This document shows, in pieces, positions 45,868-58,985 of a stretch of 64,000 bases of DNA (within the stretch, counting starts at the first letter, position 1; each line of letters begins with the position of its first letter). Both the position numbers and the translations under genes were made by a program. Source of the DNA: Cryptomeria japonica. Lineage: Eukaryota; Streptophyta; Pinopsida; Cupressales; Cupressaceae. The stretch lies in NCBI RefSeq assembly GCF_030272615.1, contig NC_081405.1, forward strand, positions 153,467,113 through 153,531,112, in the 5' to 3' direction. Under the pieces are notes generated by a model. The model was not told the origin of the DNA. It searched no databases and worked only from the letters and a program-made list of their open reading frames with translations.

Positions 45868-47972
45868 GGAATAGGATAAGCTGTCAAATTGATAAAATCC
45901 GGTGAGTGCTCTAGCAAGATAGGATATAGTGCAATGTGACAAACATATACACTAGGATGCAACGCCATGGGATAGACATAATCACTAGGATAGAGCCTGA
46001 TTAGCAACACCATGTGATGGACATAGGTACCACTAGGCTAGGATAGGATAAGATAAGTAGAACTATGTGATGAACATGAGTACCACTAGGATTGACATGA
46101 TTGATTTGATTGGATGCAGGAGTACTTACCCCGGATTGAGTCTAGAGAGCGATTCTCTGTGACATAGCGGTTACGAACAAATTTGACTGATGAGGACCAC
46201 ACCACGATCAAGCCGATGAAATTGAGACACATCATGTATATGCCTAATATTTGGGTAAACACGAGACTATTAACTGCTTTGGTTAAAAGATGGTCCCGCA
46301 GGGTTTGGAAGAGGGGACATATGAGATGATCCAGGGGCTAGTCCTTCGGGAGCTTAGATTCCTTCTAGGGAGGGTCTTCATTATAGCTCTCTTGGATCCC
46401 ATTATGTATCAGTTTTTGTATGATGATGTAGACACCTTTGGGTTATTTTGTAGCCATATGAGATTTTGACATCTTTGTATCATGACACTTTATTATTTTT
46501 TGATATATATATGAGATGATTTATCCTTGTGGTAGCTATATGCACGTGTTCCTATGTGACGCTTCTATATGCTTTATGATGATTTTATGATGCTCATGAT
46601 ATGGATGCAAATATGTACATGATGATATGCAATATGTTTTTATTATTTTATGTTTTTATAATGAGAATGTAAATAATAACCAATGATATATGCAAGATGT
46701 GATGCAATTGTGATATCTATATGTATGTATGAAATGAGATATGCTATCATGTGATGATGCAGGAGCAATCTACATGAAATGCAAATGTTTTTGATGTGTC
46801 ATTATACTCAATCACGTGATAGTGGGCTACACAGACTCAAGAAAGGACGATGGAGGTCAATAATGAAGGGGGATAGAAGGTAGAAGGCATGGAAGTGAAA
46901 GAGATTCTTGTGCTTTATCATCATTGAGCTTTATTATGGAAAATAGGTTATGACAATATAGGTATAGGTTCGACATAGAAAGTCATTGTACTCGTTTGCA
47001 TGGAGTTTAGACAACCACAAACAAGGAATGCCCTAGTTCATACTAGACTCACAATGTCCTCATATCCTTGGACAAGTCATAGCATTACTAAGAGGCAATC
47101 CACAAACAACAAAACAATAGGTGAACATACCCCATCCTCGCCTTTCTAGTCAAAGACATCCTAGAGATAGAATCTCTAGTTAGAGACATCTCAAAAAAGC
47201 TAAAAGACATGTTACCAAAAGATAAAATCAAAAGAAAACCAAGACTTGACACCAACACACAATGAAATCTTCAAGTTATTTGTGTTTCTTGCCACATGTT
47301 TGATTTGGTCACAATGTTGTCATCCTGATAAAGGATAGATCATGCTGAAAACCATGTTGTTGCCAAAGTTTGCCAAAAGATTTGACTTGTTGAAAGCCCA
47401 CTGTTGATCGCGTTTCATCTCAAACTGTCTAAATCCATGAAACTAACACTTTATTGTGAAGAATGAAACTTTATTGCGGATTGGCGATGCAAGTGACTTC
47501 TTATTACGGATTGTGCGTGAAAAGGAGGAATGAAAAGACGATGCTCAGGGTACCACTTCCATCACTAGATTTAGGATTTTGCCCCTATTATAGATTGGAC
47601 CCGATTTATTATGGAAGGAAAGGGGAGGTTTATTATGAATGGCTAACCAATCTTAGGTAGATCAATAACAAGCCATAATGGGAATGGGTATGTTTATTAT
47701 GGAGGATAGACTGTGAATGTGTGCAAAGTGAAAGGATGAGATTGAATCCTGAAGGAGGGAGGAGCAATGTCTCTACACATGGCACCGGTAACCCAGTTTT
47801 CACCACGGTACTTGCCCAGGGCGCCACTAAAGTGGTTTTCACCGTTGGACAAATTTATTTCTCTTTACTTTTTTTTTGATTTTTCAATTTGTTTATTTTC
47901 ACCAAGTAACGATTTTTTTAATTTTTATTTTTCGTATTTTTGATATTTTGTATTTTTGATATTTTATATGTT

Positions 47973-47974
<2 letters not shown>
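45868..47974 (-). other. 3' non-coding interior of gypsy element E
   Basis: No recognisable domain. Degenerate words such as GTACCACTAGG and ATGTGATGGACAT recur at 45950-46110. Confidence 0.5.
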
Positions 47975-48048
<74 letters not shown>

Positions 48049-48053
48049 TTTTT
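47975..48053. repeat. (AT)33 microsatellite followed by a T run
   Basis: 66 bp of alternating AT then 13 further T. It lies just past the integrase stop codon on the minus strand. Confidence 0.97.
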
Positions 48054-48083
48054 GATATTTTTGGATTAGGATATTCTGAAAAT

Positions 48084-48365
48084 CTATGTGTAAAACCTGC
48101 GAAGGTGCATGCTGTTGATCAGATCCTCTAAAGGTTCTCACTCTGGTGTTGAGAGGTGTTATGCCCCTGATCCATAAACTGGTGTGATGACATAAGGACC
48201 AAGCCAATTGGGCTCAAATTTTTCTTTCTTTTCTCAGTCTTGTTGATTTCTAGGATTCTCTCTAAGAACTAAGTCACCCACCTCAAATGTACGAGGCTTT
48301 ACCTTATGATTGTAACTACATTGTTCCTTGACTAAATGATGTGTAGCTCGAGTGACTGTCTTCCT
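48084..48365 (-). pseudogene. gypsy integrase C-terminus of element E
   Basis: Minus-strand sequence reading THHLVKEQCSYNHKVKPRTF, EVGDLVLRENPRNQQD, FEPNWLGPYVITPVYGSGA and INSMHLRRFYT, ending at TAG 48084-48086. This is the usual tail of plant gypsy integrases without a chromodomain. It holds internal stops. The RT, RNase H and integrase core expected between protease (48992) and here are deleted. Confidence 0.85.
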
Positions 48366-48991
48366 TGATAAGGGAACTGAGATAGAATTACTATTGTGTG
48401 GGCTACACAGGCCTGTATGCGTGTCACCTAAAGAAGTTTGGGCATATCTGATAACAAAGTCCCTTGAGGAAGATCCATTAAAGATCCATGATGTATTGCC
48501 AGAAGGGAAAGGATGTGTGGAACAAGTGGATGAGTTATGAAGACTTATGATTGCAAAAAGAAGTGAGAGTATCATGACATGATGGAGACTTAGGATCAAC
48601 AAGTATTCTTTTTGACTTGAAATTTTAGAACTTTTGCCCCCAGTTATTTTGATATTAGGGGAGATCAACTCTTGTTCTTTTTTCTTCATAGGATTTTTAT
48701 CCTTGACCTTGATTTTTTCAGAGTCCAATAGATTTTGATTTTGATTTGGACTGAAGGACTTTTCTTTATTTTTGACTTTTAGATTTTTCTTTTCATAGCT
48801 TGATTTTTTATCCCCAATGAGTAAGGGCTTTTCTGATTCTTATTGATCCAAGTTTGGGAGAGGAGTGGAAATGGAAGGAGTGGATGAAATGGTAAGGATA
48901 TATGATTTGTCAAGAGGGTTGGTGATATATTCAATAGATTCTTTGTTGGAAACACTCTTAGGACTATTGATATCAAGAGTTGCTTGCACCA

Positions 48992-49618
48992 CTAGAGGAG
49001 ATCCACAACACTTGGTGGTTCACACCCAATTCCTTGCAAATTGTTTATAGGTTGTTCCTGTCGACTAAATGTCTTAGGAGATAGTGGGATTTTATTAACA
49101 TCAAAGATATATTCACCATATCCCATGTATTTAATCTTGAATTTTTCTTTTAGCTTTACTTGTTTTGATGTAAAAGCTTTCAAGGATTTTGGATCCACAT
49201 ATGTTGATGGTGGAGTAGCCTCTTGGTTGACTGGGATTGTTATTGCTGATCTACGTCGCAGGTTATTGTAATATATGAATAGATTCAGATCGCCTTTGAC
49301 AGTCACTTCAACTCCATTGTGTGGAAACTTGATACAATGATGATATGTTGAAGGAACAACTCCCATTTCATGAATCCATGGACGTCCCAAGAGTATATTG
49401 TATGTGATCTCTAAATCAAGGACCTGACATACCACATCCTTCGTAACTAGCCCAACTCTAAGAGGTAAGGTGACTGTGCCCTCAGATGAGCTCTCTTTGT
49501 CATCATATGCTTTAATGATGATTGCATGTGTATAATTCACAACATTTTCAGAATATCCCAATTGCTTAATAGTATTCAATGTACAAATGTTTAGACCTGC
49601 TCCTCCATCTATCAAGAC
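48992..49618 (-). pseudogene. gypsy retropepsin-like protease of element E
   Basis: Continues in the gag frame straight after the TGA at 49619-49621. The active-site region reads VLIDGGAGLNICTL (DGG in place of the usual DTG/DSG), followed by a hydrophobic strand, then VLDLEITYNILLGRPWIHEM, the ILLGRPW motif typical of plant gypsy proteases, and VPSTYHHCIKFPHNG. About 207 residues are open to the stop near 48992. The single stop before it fits a CGA-to-TGA change, so gag-protease was probably one frame. RT does not follow. Confidence 0.85.
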
Positions 49619-52351
49619 TCATTTTATTCGGTTTTTATGGAGAATGGCTTCAATATGTAGAGGTGCATTATGAGGTTGGGTTACAGATGCATCATTGGCT
49701 TCTGTGAATGTCAGGGTATGTGGAATGGAAAGGTATCCCACCATGACTTGAAATTGGTCCATGTTCAGATCGGTGGGTACGAAAGTTTCTCTCAATACTT
49801 TATCAAGGATGGCCTTATGTGAAGGGGATATGCATAAAATCTCAAGGATGGAAATAAGGGTGGGTGTCTTCCCTAACTGATCTACAAGGTCATACTCATT
49901 CTTGGTGGATGAAGAGGCTATGGGATTAGATGGAATGCCTTGCAAGGTGACTTTACCTCGACGAGTTGTGACATTACATTCAAAGGTTTCATTTTTAGAA
50001 GATGAGGAAGATGGTCCAACGACTTTTAAAACAACCTTACTCTGTTGGGTAAGACCTTCATGAGTTTTGTCCTTTATGATAATGGTCGAAACATGATTGT
50101 CCATTGAAATATGATTAATAGTGGAATCATAGTCATAGGGAGTCTTGGTATAATTAGCTTGATTATTTATAGTTTTGGTTTTTCCTTTGTTATGTTTAGG
50201 AAATGGCTCCTTAAACATCACATGCTCTTCATTGGAAGTGTGACCATCAATTTCTATGTCACCTCTGTCAATGAGATCTTGTATTATATTCTTCAATCTG
50301 TGATAATTGCTAGTTAAATGCTTTTTACTCTCGTGATATTCACAATATTCATCATCATTCCACCAATTTGGTTCTACTTTTGGCTCATATGGTGGATTAT
50401 CCGGAATTGTTATGAGCTTGCCTGCCACTAACTTCTTGAATGCAGTTTTAATTGGTTCTCCCAACGGGGTATATTTCCTTCGAGGTTTTGATTGCATTTG
50501 ATTGTTCACTTGATTGTTCGTATTAGAAGAACTTCCACCAGGAAAAGTTATCTTAGGTTTCACAACATTTGCATCTAATACCCCGTCATTGACTATGTTC
50601 TTATTCTTGTTCCAAAAGTGAGGTTTGTCTTTCCCATTTGATTCCTCTTTATTTTCTTTGAATATCTTAATGACACCTTGTTCGATAAGGATTTTTTCTA
50701 TTGCCATTCCTTTCTCAATGACCTCTTTGAAGGTAGACAAACAAGATTTTCTTAGCTCATATCCAATATCCTTGTTGAAATTTTGAGTGAACATTTCTAC
50801 CATTTGTTTTTGTGGTATATCACAAGAGCATCGACTAGCAAGACCTCTCCATCGCTGTAAGAATGAAGCAAAAGATTCCCCATGTTTTGCTTAGTATTGC
50901 ATAAGGTGGCTACTGACACATTTGTTTCAATGTTCTATGAATAATGTTGTATAAAAGCCTTTGCTAGATCACCCCATGACTTGATTCATGGTGGAAGTTG
51001 GGAGAACCATTTCATTGCTTGTTCCCCTAAGATTTGTGGAAACAATCTCATCAAGTATGTTTCTTCTCCCGCTATCTCAATGCAAGCTATGAAAAAATGT
51101 CTTATGTGTGCCTTAAGATCCCCTTTGCTTTTGTATTTATCAAACTTTGGTGTTACAAAATATGGAGGGAATGCAGGCATTGGAATGCTTCTATCAAATG
51201 GGTAAGGACATATGTCCTTCATTGTACTATTGCTTTGGTGTATTCATGTTCGTCATTTGCTTTTGTAAGCCCTTTATCTACCATTGCATGTCATTCTTGG
51301 GTGGTGTCTTTTCTCTTTGAGCTAGTCCCATGCCTGAACCACCGGGTGGAGGAGGAGGGATATAATGCATATATGGATGGTATTGATAATAGATGTGCTC
51401 ATATGGAGGAGGAACATTGTTATATCTTGCATATGAAACACTTGGTATGGTATTATAGTGAGGAGCACTAGGTCTAGGTTGATACATGTCATGACCATGA
51501 GGATAAGGGGGTATCATAAGGGTGATCTTGGATATTGCCCCCAAATCTGACATGGGGTCTCCTCGTGTCATGATTTTGAATATTTGCTTGAGTGTAGTTA
51601 TATGCATTGGTATTATCTTGGGTATCATCATGGTTATGCATGGTGGTAGTTCTTCTCCATGGGAAAGGACGACTGCGAGGTTGTTCATGAGAGGTTATAT
51701 CATAACTGGCATGATAATGAGTGTATGTGTTTGGGATCTTAGGTTTTTGAAATAGGGATGAAGGTGACTGAAGCACGAGACGATTTTTTTTTTTTTAGTC
51801 ACCCAGGGTATCCCCACGACTCAGCCCAACGACACTGGTTTCCCATTATGGGGCGAGCTGAGGCGAGACTAGTCCCTGGAGATGAGCTAAGCAGCCCATC
51901 AACCAAGCCCATCGGTTGAATCCAAGCCTTAGAGTTGAACCCGAGACTAATGGGGAGAAAACCCACCGTCCAAGCCAACTCTGCTACTTGTCTGGGCTAC
52001 GAGATGCTCTTTCTTACCACCACTATTGGGACTCCTTTGTCTTGCATTAACTTGATTTATTTGGTTCGTATCATCCTCCAAAATCTGTGACATATCAAAA
52101 TCATGAGGTAGTCTTGTCCCACTTTGTGCCATGACTTGTAGGAAATATTGTCTATCCCTTTTCATGATTTCTTGAACCAATCTATTAAAATGGGGATCCA
52201 TGATAGTTTCCTCAACTTCTGTAGAATCCATAGATGCATTATCATTTTCATTATCATTTCCATTGTTATTGTCATTGTCTCACATATTATTGCAGTTTTC
52301 AAATGGATTGTAGAATTTGTCTCCATCAAACTCATAGGTACTCATGTTTAA
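49619..52351 (-). pseudogene. gypsy gag of element E, interrupted by a SINE
   Basis: Minus-strand gag. The N-terminal part lies upstream of the SINE (52231-52007: FNRLVQEIMKRDRQYFLQVM, NQVNARQRSPNSGGKKEH). After the SINE come His/Tyr/Pro-rich low-complexity stretches (51776-51300) and the retrotransposon gag core (51222-50986: PAFPPYFVTPKFDKYKSKGD, HIRHFFIACIEIAGEETY, GEQAMKWFSQLP). The core ends as FASFLQRWRGLASRC near 50830. Then a 394-residue open stretch (50803-49619) holds a knuckle-like segment (WNDDEYCEYHESKKHLTSNY). A few stops and shifts are present. It belongs with protease 48992-49618 and the LTRs at 44638 and 54477. Confidence 0.88.
51775..52006 (-). mobile_element. tRNA-derived SINE in gypsy gag
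   Basis: On the minus strand, about 202 bp from 51998 to 51797, starting AGCCCAGACAAGTAGCAGAG with box A-like TAGCAGAGTTGG and box B GGGTTCAACTC about 45 bp later, ending GGGTGACT and a tail of 13 A (51796-51784). The flanks ACGAGACG (51775-51782) and ACGAGATG (51999-52006) form an 8-bp target duplication with one difference. It splits the gag frame of element E, so it came after E. The body is unlike the SINE at 37759. Confidence 0.82.
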
Positions 52352-54476
52352 ATACCTTAAAGCTTCTTCGGCTTCCCTTCTAGACCTTTGGGAACGGGTT
52401 TCAACCATGGACTAAAGTATTGACCCAAAATGAAAGGTAGGAAGAAAATGCAAAGACTATGGAAGACCAAGAAGTGTATGAAGTGTAGATGGATCTAGGG
52501 TAAACTTGCAATGCTCAAGAGTGTAAGACCAAAGTATGTATGTTTGAGAGTAAGGTGTGGCTTCCAAAGAGATGATGGATCTCTTGATGAGGTAAGTTGA
52601 ACTTGACTCAAGAAGACTAAATGAGACCCTAAGATGATGGATCTTGATGCAGGAGTCACTTAGTGTTGTGTTATAGTAGGTTTGCAAAGTTCGATGAGGA
52701 CAAGAAAAGTAACCTTTTGACTCAAATCTGGAAGATATGTATGAGGGCAATGCAAGTGAAGGAAAATGATTGACTATGTGTGACCAAGACAATTTGACTG
52801 AAGAATGAAGCCCTATAGGAAGCAGCCTTAGAAGCTCTTTAGATCTGAAAACTTAAGTCCCTATTGTTCTCAAGAATTTTTTGTAATCTCTCAATTGTGA
52901 ACTCAAATGCAGTTTTAACAAACCTATTTATGATTTCTGATCACAAATGCAAGTTTAGTGGATACAAACATGGTTTTAGTAGTCACAGATGCAATTTCTG
53001 GTTCTTTGCTCAATTCTATCCAATTTGAGGATATTTAATGTGACCAAATCTTAATGTTTTGACTCTTTTCATGGCAAGAGGACACAATAACAATGAAGAC
53101 TCAATGTTTGAATGTGTCTTGTCCAAGGAATCCAAAAATGTTCCCAAATGTGAAGTGTGATGTGAAATGTTTTTGTATACACTTGAAAACATGACAAACA
53201 CAATCTTTCTTTGTTTTGTTTGAAAATGTTTGAGTGTTTTGATCATGCAAGCACAAATCCCAGGGCTGGTCAGGACAATAGTTGTTGAATCTCACTTGGG
53301 GGATTACCTCGACCTACACAATTCAAAGCAGATACTTAGGTGATTGACCCCACTGACTTCACCCTCGACACTCACTTATTCGGGGCAGCCAAGCACCAGT
53401 CCCCATGAAAAATCCTTGTGGCAAACTTTGTATCTCTACTAAGAATTGTAAGAATGTGAGCCGCTTCAGAGGTCCAACCTCCTGCGCCAACAACTAGAAG
53501 GTTTTTGGCTTCTAACACAAAAGATGTCTAGTAAGGGAATCCATTCGAGTGGCCATACATGCGGCGGCGTACACTCCATTGAGGAAGGCTCCCAACCTAT
53601 AGAGGTTGCGCTCTATAGGGTTTATGGGGAGACATGTCGTCGATATGAACTAATTAGCATCCATTGCTTGCAACTTTTGTCACAAACACATTTATTTATA
53701 GTGGCTTGGAATAGCCTGGCTTTAGCTTGTTAACACTTGGGTCATTCCCTCTCACTTGGCCTTCTGGGCTACTCGAGAGGAATACCCTTTAAAGGTAAAA
53801 CAAAAGGAGCCTATTGCTCAAGACACAAAAGACACTTGTTCATTTCAGAGCACCAATAGAAGTGTTTTGCTAGACTAAAGAAGGTAAAGCAAGCAATTTC
53901 AAAATCAAATCTTTGCCAAAGGTCCTGCACCAAACTTGTTAGTAGTTTTGAAATAATACCCCTCCTACAAGCACACAAGTTAGGCAAAGTTTTAGAAATC
54001 CCAAATAACTTTGTGAAATAGGGGCCTTCGACAATATGTTTTTTGACAAATTCAAAGATCTGATTTTTCATTAGTTCTTTTGCATTAAAATTAAATTCAT
54101 AAAGAACAAACCACCTGTATAATTTCAAGACATTTCCAGAAATGTAAGAAAATCCAAAAAAATTGCTAATTTTCTCCCAAAATTAATTTTTTATGAAAAA
54201 TCATAAAAAAATCAAACTTGATCCAAAAAATATGATTTTTTTTACTGGAAACTCCTAATACCATTCCCAATCTACACAAAACATTTGATCCCAAAATTAC
54301 AAGCCGTTTGTGTGATATGATCAAATCTCTCCAAAATCTTAATCTTGTGTCCAAAACCCTAGCTGCACAAGGTTATTCTCCAAATTGTTTTACAAAACAA
54401 CAATATAGAGTTAGAAAAACCTGCAAAAAAAAACATAGATCTAACAAAAATCCATGTCCCACTGAGCATGCCAAAA
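52352..54476 (-). other. 5' leader of gypsy element E
   Basis: About 2.1 kb between 5' LTR and gag with no clear coding sequence. Directly next to the LTR the minus strand reads TTTTGGCATGCTCAGTGGGA (54457-54476), in the position of the tRNA primer-binding site. Confidence 0.6.
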
Positions 54477-55241
54477 TGTATATGGTGAAAAGTGATGATA
54501 AACTATTGTAAAACCATAAAGATTCAACCACAAACAATCTAGGTCCTACAATGAAACATTCACCAATACCAATAGAGATACCTATGATCATACAAATCAA
54601 CAAAATAAAGCAATATTACCATTCGCATATCAAGTAGGGTTTCAATCTCCATTGTCTTCCTATCTCCATTGATCTTGTTTGATATATTTGCTCTAAGATT
54701 TTACGTGTGCACAAGAGCTCAACAAAGAACGAAAATGTGGTTGATAGCTTGGTTGCAAGAAGGCTTGATTGCATCGTTAGATGATTAGATGTTTATGGTT
54801 TATAATGAAGGAGAATATCCTCTTATATAGAGGACACTTTAGGAAATGGAGGGATAAGATTAAGAGGTGTAAAGATAAATGGTCGGCTAGGATTAAAGGG
54901 TAGGTAGAGGAAATAATTAAATGATAAAGGGAGTAGGTAAGAAAATAATTAAGAGATGAATGACATTTGCCATGGGTAGAAAAGGCTAATGAATTAATTA
55001 AATAAATAAAGATTTATTTAATTAATAGAGGAAGTGGGATCAATTAAATAAATAAAATATTTATTTAATTTAGGAAAATGACAATTTAAATAAATAAAAA
55101 TATTTATTTAAATGAGGAAAGGCTTAGAAGAGGATTAATGAATTAATTAAATAAATAAGAATTTATTTAATTAATAGAAGACTTGGGATAAAAAATTAAA
55201 TAAATAAAAATATTTATTTAATTACACAAGATAGTTGCTAC
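54477..55241 (-). repeat. 5' LTR of gypsy element E
   Basis: Partner of 44638-45409. It starts (plus strand) TGTATATGGTGAAAAG and keeps matching to ATTTAATTACACA near 55226. The last 15-25 bp are altered, so the outer end is blurred and no target duplication could be confirmed (left flank of the element is GTACC). A pseudogene of a large coiled-coil protein abuts it. Confidence 0.85.
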
Positions 55242-58200
55242 GAATGACCTCAAAGGAAAATATCTCATCCAACAAATGATTCAACTTCTCCACATTCAAT
55301 TCATTATCCTCATATACAATTGAGACTACCTTTGATAACAATGAACTAACCTCATATTTCCACTGGTAAAAGGACTTGGCTCTCCCCCGATCATCCTTTA
55401 TATTGGGCAAAACTTTGCATTCCATCTACTCAATCATCCCCAATTTTTTCTCTAATTGTGCCTTCAACCTCATGGATGATGACACTATTTCTTCAAGGAT
55501 CTTAACATGGTCAAAGGTGTCCCTTAACTCTAGGGGCTTATCCTTATCGTGCTTTAAACTTTTTTATCATATCAATCAAGTTTTGAGCCCTATTGAACCA
55601 TTCTTGTCTAATGAGATAAACATTGTGCATATCTTGATCATAATTTAGCTTTGCATTGACAAGTTCACAATATCCCTTGTATGAATCGTCAATTTTCAAA
55701 TTTATCTTTGATAACCCGTGATTAATTAGACCAGTCACTACCTCCACTGAGAATTGTTTCTCTGAGGCCTTCTCCCTTTCCAACTCATCTTTCAATTACT
55801 TGATCTCAGTCATCAGCGACTCCCTATCTGCAAAATCAGGTGTTAAAGTTGTAGGACCTTGAGTAATTAGAACTATACTTTCCTCCAATATCTCAATCCT
55901 TCTGAGTAGCCTTTGATTTTCAATTACTTTATGCATATACACTTGTTTCACTTTTTCATGCTTTGTGTAGAACTTGTCTATGGCTGCCTTACTAAATAGA
56001 GTTGTATTCACCTTTAGGTCTACAACTTCAGGAGAAGGAGTGTCAACCACTCTCTTGATCAATGCATGCCCTCTAAATTGGTCATAATTTTGAAAGTAGT
56101 CTGATTTGTCAGTGTTTGGTGACAAAGCCCAAACCGACCAAAATCCAAAGTTGGGACTGAAAAATTGAACTAGACAATATTGTTCCACCTCTTCCTATGA
56201 ACAATATATTCTCTTTTCCTCCTTTCTTATAGTGTGGAATGCCAAAGTAGTGGCAATATCCCATCTAGGCAATGACAAAATTCTTGCCTCCTTCACTAGT
56301 TGTTTTCTCTGTTCAAGCGTGATGTTTTCAACATTGAAATCAAACTCCTTTATTACTTCCTCACCTATTTTATTCCACTCAGATGGTGCCCTCTTATTTA
56401 TTTCCTCTTCACATTTTCTTTGGTATTCTTCCCTTCTCCTTGTTATCATAAAATATTCCTATGTTTTTACAATTTCATCATCATTAATGAATTGATTGCA
56501 AGCCAGTGCTCTTATGTCCCTAGTAGGATCATCTTCAATCTTCAAATTTTCAAGGGATCTACTTGGGGGCACAACTGGCATAATATCCCTTACTATTTGT
56601 CCTGTTTAATGTGGAGGAGAAGGTGGGTAGTCAACCAATGATGTGATTTACTCCTCTTGTGCTACCTCTGAAGCACTTTGAGCTTCCCGAACATCTACAA
56701 TCTTTATTCCTTTTTCCTTCATTGGCTTCTTTTTTGTCTTCATCTTTTTAGAAGGAGGCTCCTTAGAGGTGACATGATGCTTTCTCCTCTTCACAATATT
56801 TGTGCTTAGCAAGGCCTCTGCATTAAGGAGAAACTTCTTAATCTTCATAAGGGAATTTGGTTCATCATTGAAAAAACTAGCAAAATTAGGTTCCCTCTCC
56901 TTCTAATTACTTCATCTTTCTAAACCATGTTCCACTTCTTTCTTCTCTCATACACTTCTTCAATTGTTGTACGATTCATGATAATATCTTCATCTTCCAA
57001 GTGCTCATGTTTAAAAATAAGTCCCAAGGACTTGATATATCCCTCCGGATAATGGCTCCTTATCTTCTCATGCCTCATTCTATATGGCTTCAAGGCAGAG
57101 TGCAATTGATCAAAGCCATCTTTATTTACAACTATGAAGTCTGCAAATCTACATTGTGTAGCAAACAATGATGACTTATGTGGCTTCCTAAAATATATGT
57201 GGTACATTTCACTCAACCGTCACACAACCTCTAAATAAGCTATTATCAAAGGAACACATTTTGGCAACACAAGGGGTTACACTGGAGTCCCATACATTCT
57301 GATAGTAGTAGTCTTAGAATGGAGAAACCAATCTCACCAATTATGTGAAACCTCAAGATCCTTTCTCCTTTCTATAGGTCTACTGAAGTCCATCACTTCC
57401 TATGTGATTTTCACTTCTGAAATTATGAAGTAGCTCAACAATTTCTAAACAAAGTGTCTCTCAAAAAAGACAAAATCAACATGGTCATAGTGCATAATCC
57501 AAATATAGGTCCAATATTAGACCATAAAGTCTCTTCCTTGATCATCTTGTGTCTTTAGTGTCAATTCAACATCCCAAAGCTTTTTCCCTCTCGATAGAAT
57601 CACATGGAAAATGAGTGAGTACTACTTGAAGTCAAATTATCCATATTGGCCTTGGCCTTTACAAAAAATTCACACATCTTCTCCTCCAAGTGCTAAAAAA
57701 AATCAAATTCAGTATTCTTCATCATGTCTTGGATCTCAACTACCACACACATCATATCAACATGCATTCTATCTTTGGCATCCTCTCCCAAAACTTGATA
57801 GATACTGTAGTATGTTCTCACAAAATAATCCTCAAACGTATCAAAGGAGAAGGGTTTCCTTTCAAATTGTGAAATTGGGATGGGCTTCCTATCTACACCC
57901 TTCCACCTAAACTTGGGAATTGACTTCGTCCTATACAACTTATCATGGACCTTATAACTCTCTTCCATATCCTTCAATTCAAGTTTTGACAAATTTTCCC
58001 CATTCAAATCAAAACAATATAAAATAGTAATCTTGTCAATGTTAATCATGTCCTACCCACTTGCAATGACTATCACTTTGTTTCCTACATCATACCTTTG
58101 CACTAGAAATTTCATGAAATCAAATTGGAAAATACATTTGGCAGAATGATCTTGTTGAGACCAAGCTCCCATCCATTTATTAAGGGAATATTTGTATCTC

Positions 58201-58387
58201 TTTTTTGATAATAATGTTGGAATAAATCCTAAAATGGCTCTAGGAATTTTGCATCTCTAACCGAATGCAAGCTATCAAGTAGTATACCCTTTGGACCTCC
58301 TGGCCCATACACTGGATATGGAGCTCTCTTGCCTTGCAATTTCTTAATCAAATCCTCATCAAAATTTCTTGGAGGCTTCCTACTCAT
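55222..58387 (-). pseudogene. large hydrophilic coiled-coil protein relic; function unknown
   Basis: Starts at ATG 58387 (MSRKPPRNFDEDLIKK, then YPVYGPGGPKGILLDSLHS), meets TAG after EPF, and continues in pieces: 58049-57693 (FRWKGVDRKPIPISQFE, DYFVRTYYSIYQVLGED), 57216-56920 (KPYRMRHEKIRSHYPEGYIK), a basic NLS-like block at 56848-56648 (PPSKKMKTKKKPMKEK), 56449-56195 (RREEYQRKCEEEINKRAPSEW), 56188-55796 (KFYTKHEKVKQVYMHKVIE, helical), 55795-55544 (LKDELEREKASEKQFS) and 55425-55222, truncated at the LTR of element E. Total span is about 1,050 codons with many stops and shifts. The order (folded N-terminus, basic block, coiled-coil C-terminus) resembles the frame of unit C, though sequence similarity is not obvious to me. 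Origin as host gene or transposon ORF is unclear. Confidence 0.6.
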
Positions 58388-58985
58388 CTTGGTTGGTTAG
58401 GGTTTTAAGCTCTGCAACTAGGGATTAATAGAAAACCTAGAGTCCAACAATGCCTAGCTTGCTTGTACTGCTCACCACTGAAAAGACCATGCAATTTTGA
58501 CCAAAATCACATAGGAGAGTTGAAAAAATGATAAACTCACTAATCTAATTACACTCAACTCAATGTCATTTGTGAAACCCTTGCTTTGTTTGCAACAACG
58601 CTCAATTTAGCCAACTCCATCAAATGCAAACAATTTAGTGGAGTGAAATGGTCCTGAGGATGCCTACAATAGCTTGCAATAGTTACTAGATTTAATTAAT
58701 ATATTCATTTAAACATTAAATCCATTTTCATGTGAGTAGAGCTCATATTAGTAACCATTTTCCAACTTTGAATATGTGCCATTTATCTACAATGGTTGCG
58801 TAAAAATTGACAACTATAATTTTTGGGTTAAATTTTAAGTATTTCTTGTTATTTGATTAATTTATCTCATTATTCTACTTTGGATGATATAAATTTATTT
58901 GAAGTGTGTGCAAATAATAAATAATATTAGTTACCAAGGACAACATGCTAAACACACCTCTATTGCTTCATGTCTAACCACATTC
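58388..58985. other. AT-rich spacer
   Basis: Upstream side of the coiled-coil pseudogene. Nothing recognised. Confidence 0.5.

Noticed and set aside
51034-51471. 145-residue plus-strand frame as a gene
   Set aside because: It is the shadow of the minus-strand gag core.
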